A stretch of 64,000 bases of DNA from G965216695 sp965216695 (GTDB lineage: Bacteria; Pseudomonadota; Gammaproteobacteria; Pseudomonadales; Azotimanducaceae): positions 2,542,001 to 2,606,000 of the forward strand of contig OZ244212.1 in assembly GCA_965216695.1 (NCBI GenBank). Direction: 5' to 3'. Below are positions 44,037 through 52,978 of this stretch, piece by piece. The notes below the pieces were generated by a model. The model was given only the letters and a program-made list of their open reading frames with translations. It was not told where the DNA came from and ran no database searches. Each line of letters begins with the position of its first letter. Within the stretch, counting starts at the first letter, position 1. Both the position numbers and the translations under genes were made by a program.

Positions 44037-44237
44037 TCAGATATTCACAGCCCGTTGCGTTGCCAGGGCGCGAAGCGCAGCCGCTATGCGAGCGCGTTCG
44101 CTCAGAAGGTGATTGAACTGTGCGTCGCACCCGGAGATAGGCGCTGGGTACGCCGCGATCTGGGCTGCTACGAGCGCCTGTGCTTCCTGGAGCCTCTCAC
44201 GGGCTTCGGTTACGGCGGCATCGTGTGCGTGTTTCAT
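44037..44237 (-). CDS. Small helical protein
   Basis: 66-residue frame, all-helical and Ala-rich (VTEARERLQEAQALVAAQIAAYPAP, then ERARIAAALRALAT) with one cysteine. Codon use looks like that of its neighbours and it sits in a 350-base space that would otherwise be empty between the M48 protease and nitroreductase genes. No family recognised; it may be a real small protein. Confidence 0.4.
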   Translation of the reverse strand: MKHAHDAAVTEARERLQEAQALVAAQIAAYPAPISGCDAQFNHLLSERARIAAALRALATQRAVNI

Positions 44238-44338
44238 GGTCGGTAACCCAGCGCGTCAGCGAGCGGATCATGCCAGACGGTGCTGGGAAACGGTGGAATG
44301 CAATGCATTCCCGGTTGGATGTCGGAGGAGCCGCACGG

Positions 44339-46339
44339 TCACTTGAACAGTGTAAAGACGACCCACGCGACAAACACAATCAATGCCAGGATTGAAAACA
44401 CCATCCGGAACCCGTCCTTCACTTTGGAAGGCTTGCGCTTGGATTCGTAAACCGGAGCGTGCACGTCCGTCAGTTGACGCCACTGGGGCACGTTCGAGCC
44501 GAGCACCAGCGCAAACGTTTCCATCTCCGGTTCCTGCTCGCCAATCTCCGCGAGGATTCGCTCTATCCAGGTCTGCTCGCTCAGATTCATGTTGTTGTGT
44601 AACGCATCGACGTCGAATGCAAAAAGGTATGGCGGCGATTCCGGCCGATGGATTACCTCCTTTCGAAGGATCCACACTTTGTAGATCTCTTTGTGTTTCG
44701 CGAACAACTCCTCGAGTGCGCGCAACCTGTTATCACTCAGCTGATGTTCGGCGTAGGTGTCATCAACAGAAAGTCTGTCGCGTTCGTCTGCGGCCTGGTC
44801 GGCGATCTCTTTCCATTGGGTATACAGTGCGCCGATTACGTCTTCTGCGGTTTCCGCTTGACCCAACGCTTCGTAGTGGCCGTGAATCCAGGAGTACGCG
44901 TGTGGCGCAAGATCGAGGTCGAGCTCCACGGCCTTGACGAATGCCGCCTCCGCGGCGGGATAGTCGACGTCATATTGCGCGCGCGCGTGGTTCCACTGAA
45001 CGACGCTCCAGTCCGGAAATCGTTGGGCCATCGCTGCGTAGGCAGGCCGCGCGCGCTCCATGCCTTCCACCGACTCGATGGTGTTCACCAGTTCCAGTTC
45101 TTCGTTGCGCGTAAGCGGCGTCTCCTGCGTACGCAGTTCCTTGAGACGGGATCTGGCCGCCTCCCATTGCTCGTGCGCGGCCGCCCAGTTTTGCGCCGCA
45201 TCCCGCTGCCAGGTTGCGTCGAAATCCTTCATCAGTATGGGCTCTTCGGACGACAGGATTGCGTTCAGCGCTGACGTATCCGGCGGCTGCAGAGAGGCTG
45301 CGGGTTCCGCACCCAGTGCAGCAAGACGATCGGCCAGGGACGGATGGGTGTCTGAGTCGTCGGTCGGTCGCTGAAGCGCATTCGTCAACGCGCGCTGGCC
45401 TGCTTCGGCATTGAAGTTGTGCGTGAGCCGGCCGGTGAGTTGAGACCAGGGCCGTAGATTGCGCGTGGACGACTCATCGCGAGCCCTGGACCACACGTCT
45501 TCCCAGAACGCGCTGTAGGTGGGTTCTGCGTGATAGGTACGGCACAGCGCGCTGGCGATGACCGATGTGCCGCATGCATCTGCGGCCACGCGGTCTGCCT
45601 CGTACTCCTGCGCGCGGCGGACGGAGAACGACAGCTGATCGAACTTCGGGTAGAACCAATGAAAGAATCGAAACGCCCAGCTGCCGCTCTGCGCGCCGGT
45701 CTTCTGTTGAATTGCATCAATTGCGCGCGCGAAGGATTGTTCCAGGCGATATGACCATGCACCCAGGCTGCCGTGCGCCTTGCTCAGGTGACCAAACTCG
45801 TGGGCCACCACGGCTTTAACTTCATCTTCTGTCATGCTTGCCAGCAGCGGCACGCCCAGGATCAGATAGTTGGTGTTGGGCCCGAAGAAGCCGAACCAGG
45901 GAATCTGCTGAACGGCTGCGTTCAGGTCGGGCGTCATTACCACGCGGTGAATCTTTGGACCGTTCGCGGCCACGCGAACCGGTTCGATGAAGTCTACAAC
46001 CGCTTGCTTCTGCGCACCGTCCAGATAGATGCCTTCGGGTTTCGGCACGCGCACAAACAACGCGCGCGCCAGCAGCGGAACGATCAGCAGCAGTGGCCAC
46101 ACAACCTTCAGTACTTTGATTGCTATCAACGCACCGGCACTGCCCTTGGTGAACATGAAGCCGAGGAGCGCGACAAGGCCGGCAATACCGAGTATCACCG
46201 CCACGAGATAGCCGTACCCGAGCAGGATCATGCCGACGATTTGCCTTTTCTCCTGCGATGCGGGCGTATGTGTAGCAATGCTGTCCACGGAATCGTTTGA
46301 TCTCACAGTTTGCCTGGTGTCGGGATCATTATGTCGCAC
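44339..46339 (-). CDS. Membrane-bound M48-family peptidase
   Basis: 666 residues: two membrane helices at about 36-62 and 72-95, peptidase M48 domain with zinc motif HEFGH at 180-184 and the third ligand in EYEADRVA near 248, then a long soluble region with TPR-like helices (WSVVQWNHARAQYDVDYPAAE), and a C-terminal membrane helix at about 645-664. This layout matches the predicted membrane Zn-peptidases with an extra TPR-like domain. It is the second M48 enzyme of the window and unrelated in architecture to the first. Confidence 0.9.
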   Translation of the reverse strand: MRHNDPDTRQTVRSNDSVDSIATHTPASQEKRQIVGMILLGYGYLVAVILGIAGLVALLGFMFTKGSAGALIAIKVLKVVWPLLLIVPLLARALFVRVPKPEGIYLDGAQKQAVVDFIEPVRVAANGPKIHRVVMTPDLNAAVQQIPWFGFFGPNTNYLILGVPLLASMTEDEVKAVVAHEFGHLSKAHGSLGAWSYRLEQSFARAIDAIQQKTGAQSGSWAFRFFHWFYPKFDQLSFSVRRAQEYEADRVAADACGTSVIASALCRTYHAEPTYSAFWEDVWSRARDESSTRNLRPWSQLTGRLTHNFNAEAGQRALTNALQRPTDDSDTHPSLADRLAALGAEPAASLQPPDTSALNAILSSEEPILMKDFDATWQRDAAQNWAAAHEQWEAARSRLKELRTQETPLTRNEELELVNTIESVEGMERARPAYAAMAQRFPDWSVVQWNHARAQYDVDYPAAEAAFVKAVELDLDLAPHAYSWIHGHYEALGQAETAEDVIGALYTQWKEIADQAADERDRLSVDDTYAEHQLSDNRLRALEELFAKHKEIYKVWILRKEVIHRPESPPYLFAFDVDALHNNMNLSEQTWIERILAEIGEQEPEMETFALVLGSNVPQWRQLTDVHAPVYESKRKPSKVKDGFRMVFSILALIVFVAWVVFTLFK

Positions 46340-46387
46340 ATGGAGTTTCGGCAGAATTCGATCGACAAAGGAGTCTCATGGAGAGAT

Positions 46388-48844
46388 CTAGTTCCCTAGC
46401 GCCAGCGCTGCAACGTTGGCGTTGGAGACCGTATCTGGCCGCTCGGCTTGGTACAGACTGCTCAGTTCGTCGGGTAGCAGCGGCTTCGCGTACAGATAGC
46501 CTTGCGCCTCATCGCATGTCATCGCCGTCAACAGCTCAGCCTGTTGGTTGTTCTCGACGCCCTCAGCAACAACTCGCAGGTTTAGAGAGTGGCCTAGGGT
46601 TACGATGGTCCTGGCAATCGCTTGTTCCCGGCTGTCGGGCGTTAGCGTAGCCACAAACCGCCGGTCGATCTTCAAAATATCGAGGGGCAACCTCTGCAGG
46701 TAGCTTAGCGAGGAATAGCCGGTACCGAAGTCGTCCAGTGCGATAAGAAATCCCAGTTCATGGAGCTCCTGCAGTATCTTTACCGACAGGTCAAACTCGT
46801 CCAGAAACATGGTTTCCGTGATCTCCACGCATATGTCGGAACTTTTGATGGCGTGACGGCGCACGGTCGCCAATACCCGATCAATTGCACCGCTGCTCTT
46901 GAACTGCGGCGCGGAGAAATTGACAGCAACGTGGGGTATGTTCAGCCCGTCCGATCTCCAGACCGCAATTTGGTCGGCGACTTTTTCCAGGACGAGCTCA
47001 CCAATAGCCTCCACGAGTCCGCTTGACTCCGCTACGGGAATGAACTCCGATGGTGAAACAATCTGATCACCGTCACGCCACCGCACGAGCGCTTCCGCCC
47101 CGGTAATTTCAGTAACACTCAAACGATACTTCGGTTGATAAGCGACGAATAGGTCGTCGCGATCGATTGCACGGCGCAAGCGGGTCTCGAGGGTAAGCCG
47201 GCGACGATTCTTCTCGCCCATATGCGGATGATACACGGCGTGGCGCGCACCGCCGCTGCGCTTTGCCGAAAACATGGCCAGATCAGCGTGATTCATGAGG
47301 TCTTCGATGCATCTGCCGTGTTCCGGATAGATCGCAATGCCAATACTCACACTAGGTTTTATGCGTTGATCCCTCACCACAACGGGTGTACCCACCACTT
47401 GAAGCAGCCGGTCCGCGACGGCACATGCCGCGGGGGAGTCAATCACCCCTGGCAGCACAACAACGAATTCATCTCCACCGATTCTAGCGGGTAGAATCCG
47501 GATGAAAGTGTCGTCCGCTCGTAGATTCAGGCGCAGTGCGGACGCAATCCGCTGAAGCACCACGTCTCCGGCCTCGTGACCGTACGCATCATTGATCGAC
47601 TTGAATCGATCGGCGTCCAGGTAGAGTAATGTGAACCGGCTGTGCTCATTGGAACGGAGAAACTCCTCCATACGTTCAACAAATGCCCGCCTGTTCAGCA
47701 GATCGGTTAAGCCATCATGATAGGCAAGATGGCGGATGCGTTTCTCTGCATCAATCTTGTCGGTAAGGTCTCGCACTACGACGGCTACGTTCTGACGATC
47801 GATAGGCATCGCTCGAAGCTCGTATATCCGGCGTATACCGTCCAGTTCGAACATCATCTCAAACTGTCGGAGGCATTGTTGGTTCCGACATTGAGTCAGC
47901 TCACCACCCAGACGCAGAAGCTGGGATCTACCGAGCAGGTCGGCCAGCGACTCTTCAGAAAGGCGCAACTCGGCAATGGCGTCCGTGGTATTGGATGCCA
48001 AGTTGATATGTGTAACGCGGTTTTTTGCGTCCAGTACGATCAAGGTGTCTGGAATAGCATCGATCAGCGCGTTGGTCTTGCCTATTTCGCCTTCGAGCGA
48101 GGTTATAAAACTGCCGATGTGGCGAGCCAGCTCGCGTACCTCTGTAGGCCCTTCTTCTCGTATCTCAAATGAAGCGCGATCGGAAACGGCGTTCCTGGCC
48201 GCTTGAGCTAGTTGCCTCACGGGCAGGCTTACGGACTTCGTGCCCCAGGCTAGAACCAAGAGTATGCAGACCACGTAGGCAAAGGCGGCTGCGCCTACGC
48301 CCAGTGCGAAAGAGGAGCGGTTCTGTTGCATGCCACTTCGTCGTCGTTCGAGGTCGCCAGCAATCCGCTCTTCTATCCGGGTAACGTAGTCGACAATCTT
48401 GAAGGACAGAGCATCCAGCTCTTCCAGCGAAACGTTCGCGTGACCGAACGTCGGGTCGCGGGTAAGGCGGTCGAAATGCTCGATCTCGTCGACGAGCTTT
48501 TCCAGATTTGCACCCAACCCGTCGAACAGGCTTTCAAGATCCGGAAACAGCAACATCCCCTGTTGGGCGGCCTGCTTTACAGATTGTCCGGTAGATTGAG
48601 CTTGCGTTAGTGCGCCGTGCGCCAGGTGCGTTTCCAGAGATCCAAACAACAGGTCCGTAGAGATCATTAGAGTGCTGATGTCGAGTGCAAGCCCGCGTAC
48701 TTCGGCGGCCATCCGTTCTACGCTGGCGAGACGGTCTGCTTCCCGTTGAGATATTTGGTGTAGGTGATAAACAAATCCTGCAAGTAGCAGTCCACCTACA
48801 GCGCACACCAATGCAACGCCGGATATGTAGGTACGCACCCGCAC
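46388..48844 (-). CDS. Membrane GGDEF-EAL c-di-GMP signalling protein
   Basis: 818 residues: helix 1 at about 8-28, a periplasmic helical sensor region 29-178, helix 2 at 180-200, HAMP-like 200-250, PAS 255-360, GGDEF with intact GGDEF at 456-460, and EAL (EALVRW at 585; DDFGTGYSSL further on) with conserved catalytic residues. Both cyclase and phosphodiesterase activities are possible. There is a short insertion just before the GGDEF motif, and no RxxD inhibitory site at the usual place. It ends a three-gene operon behind a porin and a periplasmic protein, suggesting that the sensor region reads something the other two handle. Confidence 0.93.
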   Translation of the reverse strand: MRVRTYISGVALVCAVGGLLLAGFVYHLHQISQREADRLASVERMAAEVRGLALDISTLMISTDLLFGSLETHLAHGALTQAQSTGQSVKQAAQQGMLLFPDLESLFDGLGANLEKLVDEIEHFDRLTRDPTFGHANVSLEELDALSFKIVDYVTRIEERIAGDLERRRSGMQQNRSSFALGVGAAAFAYVVCILLVLAWGTKSVSLPVRQLAQAARNAVSDRASFEIREEGPTEVRELARHIGSFITSLEGEIGKTNALIDAIPDTLIVLDAKNRVTHINLASNTTDAIAELRLSEESLADLLGRSQLLRLGGELTQCRNQQCLRQFEMMFELDGIRRIYELRAMPIDRQNVAVVVRDLTDKIDAEKRIRHLAYHDGLTDLLNRRAFVERMEEFLRSNEHSRFTLLYLDADRFKSINDAYGHEAGDVVLQRIASALRLNLRADDTFIRILPARIGGDEFVVVLPGVIDSPAACAVADRLLQVVGTPVVVRDQRIKPSVSIGIAIYPEHGRCIEDLMNHADLAMFSAKRSGGARHAVYHPHMGEKNRRRLTLETRLRRAIDRDDLFVAYQPKYRLSVTEITGAEALVRWRDGDQIVSPSEFIPVAESSGLVEAIGELVLEKVADQIAVWRSDGLNIPHVAVNFSAPQFKSSGAIDRVLATVRRHAIKSSDICVEITETMFLDEFDLSVKILQELHELGFLIALDDFGTGYSSLSYLQRLPLDILKIDRRFVATLTPDSREQAIARTIVTLGHSLNLRVVAEGVENNQQAELLTAMTCDEAQGYLYAKPLLPDELSSLYQAERPDTVSNANVAALALGN

Positions 48845-48851
48845 GGTTGAT

Positions 48852-49829
48852 TCAACGCAGAGCGTGGTAGCGCGCGACCACCGACACTTCGAACGCGGCC
48901 AGCTCAGCGGCCGTTGAACAGTCTTCTATTCGCGTTGGGCTAAGGTTCGCAAGATCGGCCAGCTCAGCGGGCGTGGTCCGTGTTTGCGCATCGTAGACCC
49001 TCTTGATACCTCCGTCGTTTGCGACGGACCACCATATTGATCGATTCTGTTGTTCCAGTTGGATCGGTGAATTCACCATGATACCGACAGGGTTCCCGGC
49101 CGCGTCGAACACGCGATAGCCCTGGACATGCGCGCGGTCGAATATGGCCGCCTGGTCCAGCTTGTGGTCCGACAGCGTTTGCAGCAATTCGGGTTCGTAC
49201 AGAGTTTCGATGGGCACCGCCGAATCGGCGTCAGGCAACCCGCCGATCATCGGGCGAACAGCACTCGCCAGGCGATCTTTCCAGACATGACGTGTAATCA
49301 CCAGCGTCTTCATCGCGGACGCAAGCATCACGCTCAAATGATTGTCGCCCGTCGCGACCGCCTGTTGGTGCAGCGGCAGAAGATCGTTGACCGACGCACC
49401 CAGTACTTTGCTGGAATTGACCGCAACAGCAGACTTCAGCGCGAGGTCGCGCGATCGCTGCAGTTTGACACCGCGAATACGCAGATCCGGTGTGATGGCC
49501 CAAGCAAACTCTGCCAAACCCCAGCGACTGCTCTCGGTACGTGCGTGAACGTAGCCCAGATCATCGCCATGTTCCTTGGCGATGTAGAGAGTATGCCTCC
49601 CTAGTTCGTTGAAGTGCAGGGAGAAAGGCAGAGCTTGACTCACCGCATCGCGCGCATCCCTGCTGACTGTGCGAACGTCGGATTCGTATCCTGTCGCGTC
49701 CGGGAAGAGTTCATAGATCGAGTTCACCGGGTCGCGGAGAGCGCAGTAGGGCAAAGCGCTTGCGGCCGGTGCGCCGACGAACACGTAGATTGCGACTAAT
49801 ACCAAGGAAACACGGGATGTGCGTTGCAT
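48852..49829 (-). CDS. Exported protein, possibly FMN-binding-like
   Basis: 325 residues with a signal peptide (VSLVLVAIYVFVGAPAASA). The part at about residues 90-190 (WGLAEFAWAITPDLRIRGVKLQRSRD) has the rhythm of FMN-binding domains of the RnfG type, but the key Thr motif is not obvious, so this is weak. Seven bases separate it from the GGDEF-EAL gene and eleven from the porin gene. It may be the periplasmic ligand-binding or redox partner whose state is sensed by the downstream c-di-GMP enzyme; this is inference. Confidence 0.6.
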   Translation of the reverse strand: MQRTSRVSLVLVAIYVFVGAPAASALPYCALRDPVNSIYELFPDATGYESDVRTVSRDARDAVSQALPFSLHFNELGRHTLYIAKEHGDDLGYVHARTESSRWGLAEFAWAITPDLRIRGVKLQRSRDLALKSAVAVNSSKVLGASVNDLLPLHQQAVATGDNHLSVMLASAMKTLVITRHVWKDRLASAVRPMIGGLPDADSAVPIETLYEPELLQTLSDHKLDQAAIFDRAHVQGYRVFDAAGNPVGIMVNSPIQLEQQNRSIWWSVANDGGIKRVYDAQTRTTPAELADLANLSPTRIEDCSTAAELAAFEVSVVARYHALR

Positions 49830-49840
49830 AAGTCGCGCCC

Positions 49841-50860
49841 TTACAAACGGTATCTTAGTTGCACAGACACCGTCTCGGTGGATGTTACGTTAGACGCTCG
49901 ATTGAGCGAGTGTTGAAGCTGCAAGTCGACGTTCCAGTGTCCGTCGGGTTCGTACCGCAGCCCTGCGGCGAACGAGCTTGTATATCCCGAAATGGTGTCG
50001 GTGCTTGCACGTCGCCACTGCACATAGGTTAGTAACGACTCGGATGGACTCAGCCATCGAACATCTGCAAAGGCGTGCTCGATGCCCTCGCCATCGTCCT
50101 CGCCGGCCGCATACTCGGCTCCGATCTGAAACCCGCGCGGAAGCAGTAGCGTGGCATCAATGCCTGCGCGGCGCCGCTCTATGAAGTTGCAACAGCCGCG
50201 TTCCATCTCTCCGTCCATGAAGGAAACGCCAACAGATAGTCGCCGATCGCGCCGCGATCCAATACGTCCTACCACAATTCCGTTAGCGTCGGTGCTCAAG
50301 TCATTGCCAGCGCCGCGCATTGCCGCAAACTCGTATTCGAATTCGGGGAAGAAGCCATTCACACTCATGCCCCAGTCCGCCTTCAGGCCGATCGACGCGG
50401 GTGCGTTCATCTGGTGCAACGTGCCGTTCGTGGGGACGACGTGTTCCAGTCCGAATGGCAGCTCAAAGTGACCGATGCGTACGTTGAAACGGCCTTGTGC
50501 TAGTCCGGTATAGTTGAAGTTGGCGATCCGCCACTGCAGAGCCGCATCGTCTTCGTGATCGAAAATTGGAGGAACGCCGGGGGCATTGACCAGCTTTACG
50601 ACGTAGGGTTGAAAGACCAGCGTGCCTACGTCTCCGCGACGCGTGCTAACGACCTTGTGCAAATCGAAACCGGCTGCATGCATAGACCAGTAGTGTCCAT
50701 CCGTGTGATTTTGACGCACGCTGAAGTCGACGGTGGCACGCGCATTGTCGCCAAACAGATCAGACAGCTCCTCGCCGGATGCAGTTGCCGCGAGTAGTGA
50801 AAGCAATAGCGTAAACAGACATGCGCGCGTTCTACGCGATGCGAAACAGTTCCTTGTCAT
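49841..50860 (-). CDS. Outer-membrane beta-barrel porin-like protein
   Basis: 339 residues: signal peptide (ACLFTLLLSLLAATASG), then alternating-residue beta strands over the whole length (RFNVRIGHFELPFGL; SVGVSFMDGEMERG; FQIGAEYAAGEDDGE), ending in VSVQLRYRL. The strand pattern and size resemble phosphate-selective or short-chain porins; the ligand is unknown. It is the first gene of an operon with a periplasmic protein and a GGDEF-EAL protein. Upstream are a CRP-type site, a perfect TATAAT and an inverted repeat. Confidence 0.8.
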   Translation of the reverse strand: MTRNCFASRRTRACLFTLLLSLLAATASGEELSDLFGDNARATVDFSVRQNHTDGHYWSMHAAGFDLHKVVSTRRGDVGTLVFQPYVVKLVNAPGVPPIFDHEDDAALQWRIANFNYTGLAQGRFNVRIGHFELPFGLEHVVPTNGTLHQMNAPASIGLKADWGMSVNGFFPEFEYEFAAMRGAGNDLSTDANGIVVGRIGSRRDRRLSVGVSFMDGEMERGCCNFIERRRAGIDATLLLPRGFQIGAEYAAGEDDGEGIEHAFADVRWLSPSESLLTYVQWRRASTDTISGYTSSFAAGLRYEPDGHWNVDLQLQHSLNRASNVTSTETVSVQLRYRL

Positions 50861-50865
50861 TGGCG

Positions 50866-50903
50866 ATCCTTCGAGCTCTGAAAATTATAGTTGCTCGAAG
50901 GAT
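50866..50903 (-). promoter_or_regulatory. Porin operon promoter: TATAAT inside a 10-bp inverted repeat
   Basis: ATCCTTCGAG and CTCGAAGGAT are perfect inverted repeats separated by 18 bases; the spacer contains TATAAT on the minus strand (50889 down to 50884). No good -35 hexamer is present 17 bases further upstream. The repeat could be an operator covering the -10 region or a hairpin at the start of the message. Confidence 0.6.
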
Positions 50904-50929
50904 GTAGCGGCGATTTGGGACACCGTTGG

Positions 50930-50945
50930 TGTGATGCAGATCACA
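50930..50945 (-). promoter_or_regulatory. CRP-type binding site upstream of the porin operon
   Basis: TGTGATGCAGATCACA matches the TGTGA-N6-TCACA consensus perfectly. Its centre is about 60-61 bases upstream of the start point expected from the TATAAT, the class I CRP activator position. Confidence 0.7.
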
Positions 50946-50972
50946 GAACTAGCCGGTTTATGTGGGGTCGCG

Positions 50973-52574
50973 TCAATTGGTCTGGGCGAACCCCGCATAG
51001 TCGCTGTCGGCTACCTGCTGACACTTCTCCGCGTAGGCGGGGAAACCCAGGTACGGCATGAACACCCGCGGCTTACCCGGAATATTTGAGCCGAGGTACC
51101 ACGAATTGCAGTGCGGATACACGCTTGTGTCGCCCACGTCGATCACATGTGCAACCCACTCGTCCTGCGCTTCGCGTGTGGCATCGATACGGGCAACGCC
51201 CTTCTGGTTAACGTACGCGATGCAATCGGCAATCCAATCCACGCTGTGCTCAATCGTCGGCAGCATGTTCGTAAGAACGGAGGGGCTGCCGGGGCCGGTT
51301 ACGGTAAAAAGATTGGGGAATCCGGCGATGGCGACACCCAGGTAGGTTTTGGGCCCATCGGACCAGGCCTCTTGAATGGACACTCCGTCGCTGCCGCGGA
51401 TGTCCACGCGCGTGATTGCGCCCGTCATCGCATCGAACCCGGTGGCGAGTACAACGGCGTCGAAGGCCAGGTCGCGCTCTGACGTCTTGAGCCCTTGTGA
51501 TGTGAAACGCTCTATCGGTTCATCGTTCACGTCCACGAGTTCAACGTTGTCGCGATTGAACGTAGCGTAGTAGTCCGTGTCCACGCACAGTCGCTTGCAG
51601 CCGACAATGCTCTTTGGACTCAGTTTGTCTGCGAGCTCAGGATCTTCCACGATGTTTTTGATCTTGCCGCGGATAAAATCTGCGGCCGTCGCGTTGGCGT
51701 TCGTGTCGAACATCAGATCGGCGAATGCCGCCAGAAACGGAAGACCGCCCCGCGCCCACCGGGACTCGTATTCACGCACCCTCTCCTCTTTGGAAACATC
51801 CAGCGCATTCGCTTCGTTGTAGTCGAAGTCAGCATGAAACGCGGTCTGACGGTTTTCATCCCTGTAGGCGTTATAACGTGCCTTGATGTCTGAAACGGCG
51901 TCGCTGTTCAGCGGTGCGTTGTGCGCAGGTACCGAGAAGTTGGGTGTTCGCTGAAACACGGTCAGATGATCTGCTTGCGCGGCTATGAGCGGTATGCTCT
52001 GAATGCCGGAGCTGCCGGTACCCACCACCGCAACGCGCTTGCCGGTGAAGTCCACCGGCTGATGAGGCCATTGGCCGGTATGGTAGATGTCGCCCTCGAA
52101 GTCTTCGGCTCCGTCGAATGGAGGCCGGTTGGGTTGCGACAGGCAACCGGTTGCCATAACCACAAAGCGGGCGTCGAATGCTTCGCCCGTTTCCGTCGTG
52201 ACTTTCCAGTGGTCGGCAGTTTCGCTGAACACGGCACTTGCTACGCGCGTGTTCAATTGAATGTCTTTGCGCAGATCGAAGCGGTCGGCCACGTGATTGA
52301 TGTAGGTCAGAATCTCCGGCTGGGTGGCGTACCGTTCCGACCACTCCCACTCCTGCTGCAGTTCTTCAGAGAACTGGTAGGAATACTCCATGCTCTGAAT
52401 ATCGCAGCGCGCGCCGGGGTACCGATTCCAGAACCAGGTGCCGCCGATGCCGCTCCCGGCTTCGAGAACCCGCGCGTCCAGACCCAGCCCACGCAAGCGG
52501 TGCAGCATGTACAGGCCGGCGAAACCCGCGCCGACAACGATGACGTCATAAGATTTTGTTGTGCGATCCGCCAT
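50973..52574 (-). CDS. Baeyer-Villiger type flavin monooxygenase
   Basis: 533 residues. The ATG is used, with GGGGAAG upstream; a GTG three codons earlier is possible. First FAD-binding motif VVGAGFAGLY near 14, GGTWFWNRYPGARCD at 44-58 typical of Baeyer-Villiger enzymes, the fingerprint FEGDIYHTGQW at 159-169, and NADPH-binding VVGTGSSGIQ near 184. It inserts oxygen next to ketones using NADPH and oxygen; the substrate is not evident. Stands alone upstream of the CRP-regulated porin operon. Confidence 0.93.
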   Translation of the reverse strand: MADRTTKSYDVIVVGAGFAGLYMLHRLRGLGLDARVLEAGSGIGGTWFWNRYPGARCDIQSMEYSYQFSEELQQEWEWSERYATQPEILTYINHVADRFDLRKDIQLNTRVASAVFSETADHWKVTTETGEAFDARFVVMATGCLSQPNRPPFDGAEDFEGDIYHTGQWPHQPVDFTGKRVAVVGTGSSGIQSIPLIAAQADHLTVFQRTPNFSVPAHNAPLNSDAVSDIKARYNAYRDENRQTAFHADFDYNEANALDVSKEERVREYESRWARGGLPFLAAFADLMFDTNANATAADFIRGKIKNIVEDPELADKLSPKSIVGCKRLCVDTDYYATFNRDNVELVDVNDEPIERFTSQGLKTSERDLAFDAVVLATGFDAMTGAITRVDIRGSDGVSIQEAWSDGPKTYLGVAIAGFPNLFTVTGPGSPSVLTNMLPTIEHSVDWIADCIAYVNQKGVARIDATREAQDEWVAHVIDVGDTSVYPHCNSWYLGSNIPGKPRVFMPYLGFPAYAEKCQQVADSDYAGFAQTN

Positions 52575-52978
52575 GATGTGCACTTCCCCGTATGCAGGTT
52601 AGCGAGTATAGCGCACCGATTTCGCGGATGACTTCGCGTGCGGCAAGAGTGCGGTTTCGACCGGGCGAACCCGATCGAAACCGCGAGGGGAGAGATTTAG
52701 ATAGATACAAGATATTCGCTGTTGGTTTAGATCACCTCCTGTGCTGCGCCGCCTGCGTCAGGAAATGCAACTGCTGTGCCAGGTTCTGATTGAGGCGGAA
52801 TGCGGATTTGCACGGGGTGAATTCGAGATTGAGCGCACTTACGGTGCGTGTTCGGTACATGTTGGTGCGGAGGTATTTGTGTGCGCCATCAAGCATCGCC
52901 GGCTGTGTCGGCGTGATCTGCGCCCGACAATCCCAATCGGACCTTTATTTTCTCTGACGCGTTGGGTACAACGGCCGC
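52575..52978. other. Gene-free spacer between monooxygenase and radical SAM genes
   Basis: 404 bases between divergent genes. Open frames here lack recognisable content. A TTTAGATCACCTCCT stretch near 52740 resembles the 3' end of 16S rRNA, but only over about 11 bases. The left promoter for the monooxygenase and the right one for the radical SAM gene must lie here. Confidence 0.5.

Noticed and set aside
52730..52740. GATCACCTCCT resembling the 3' end of 16S rRNA
   Set aside because: Only 11 bases match; nothing around it resembles rRNA, so it is chance.
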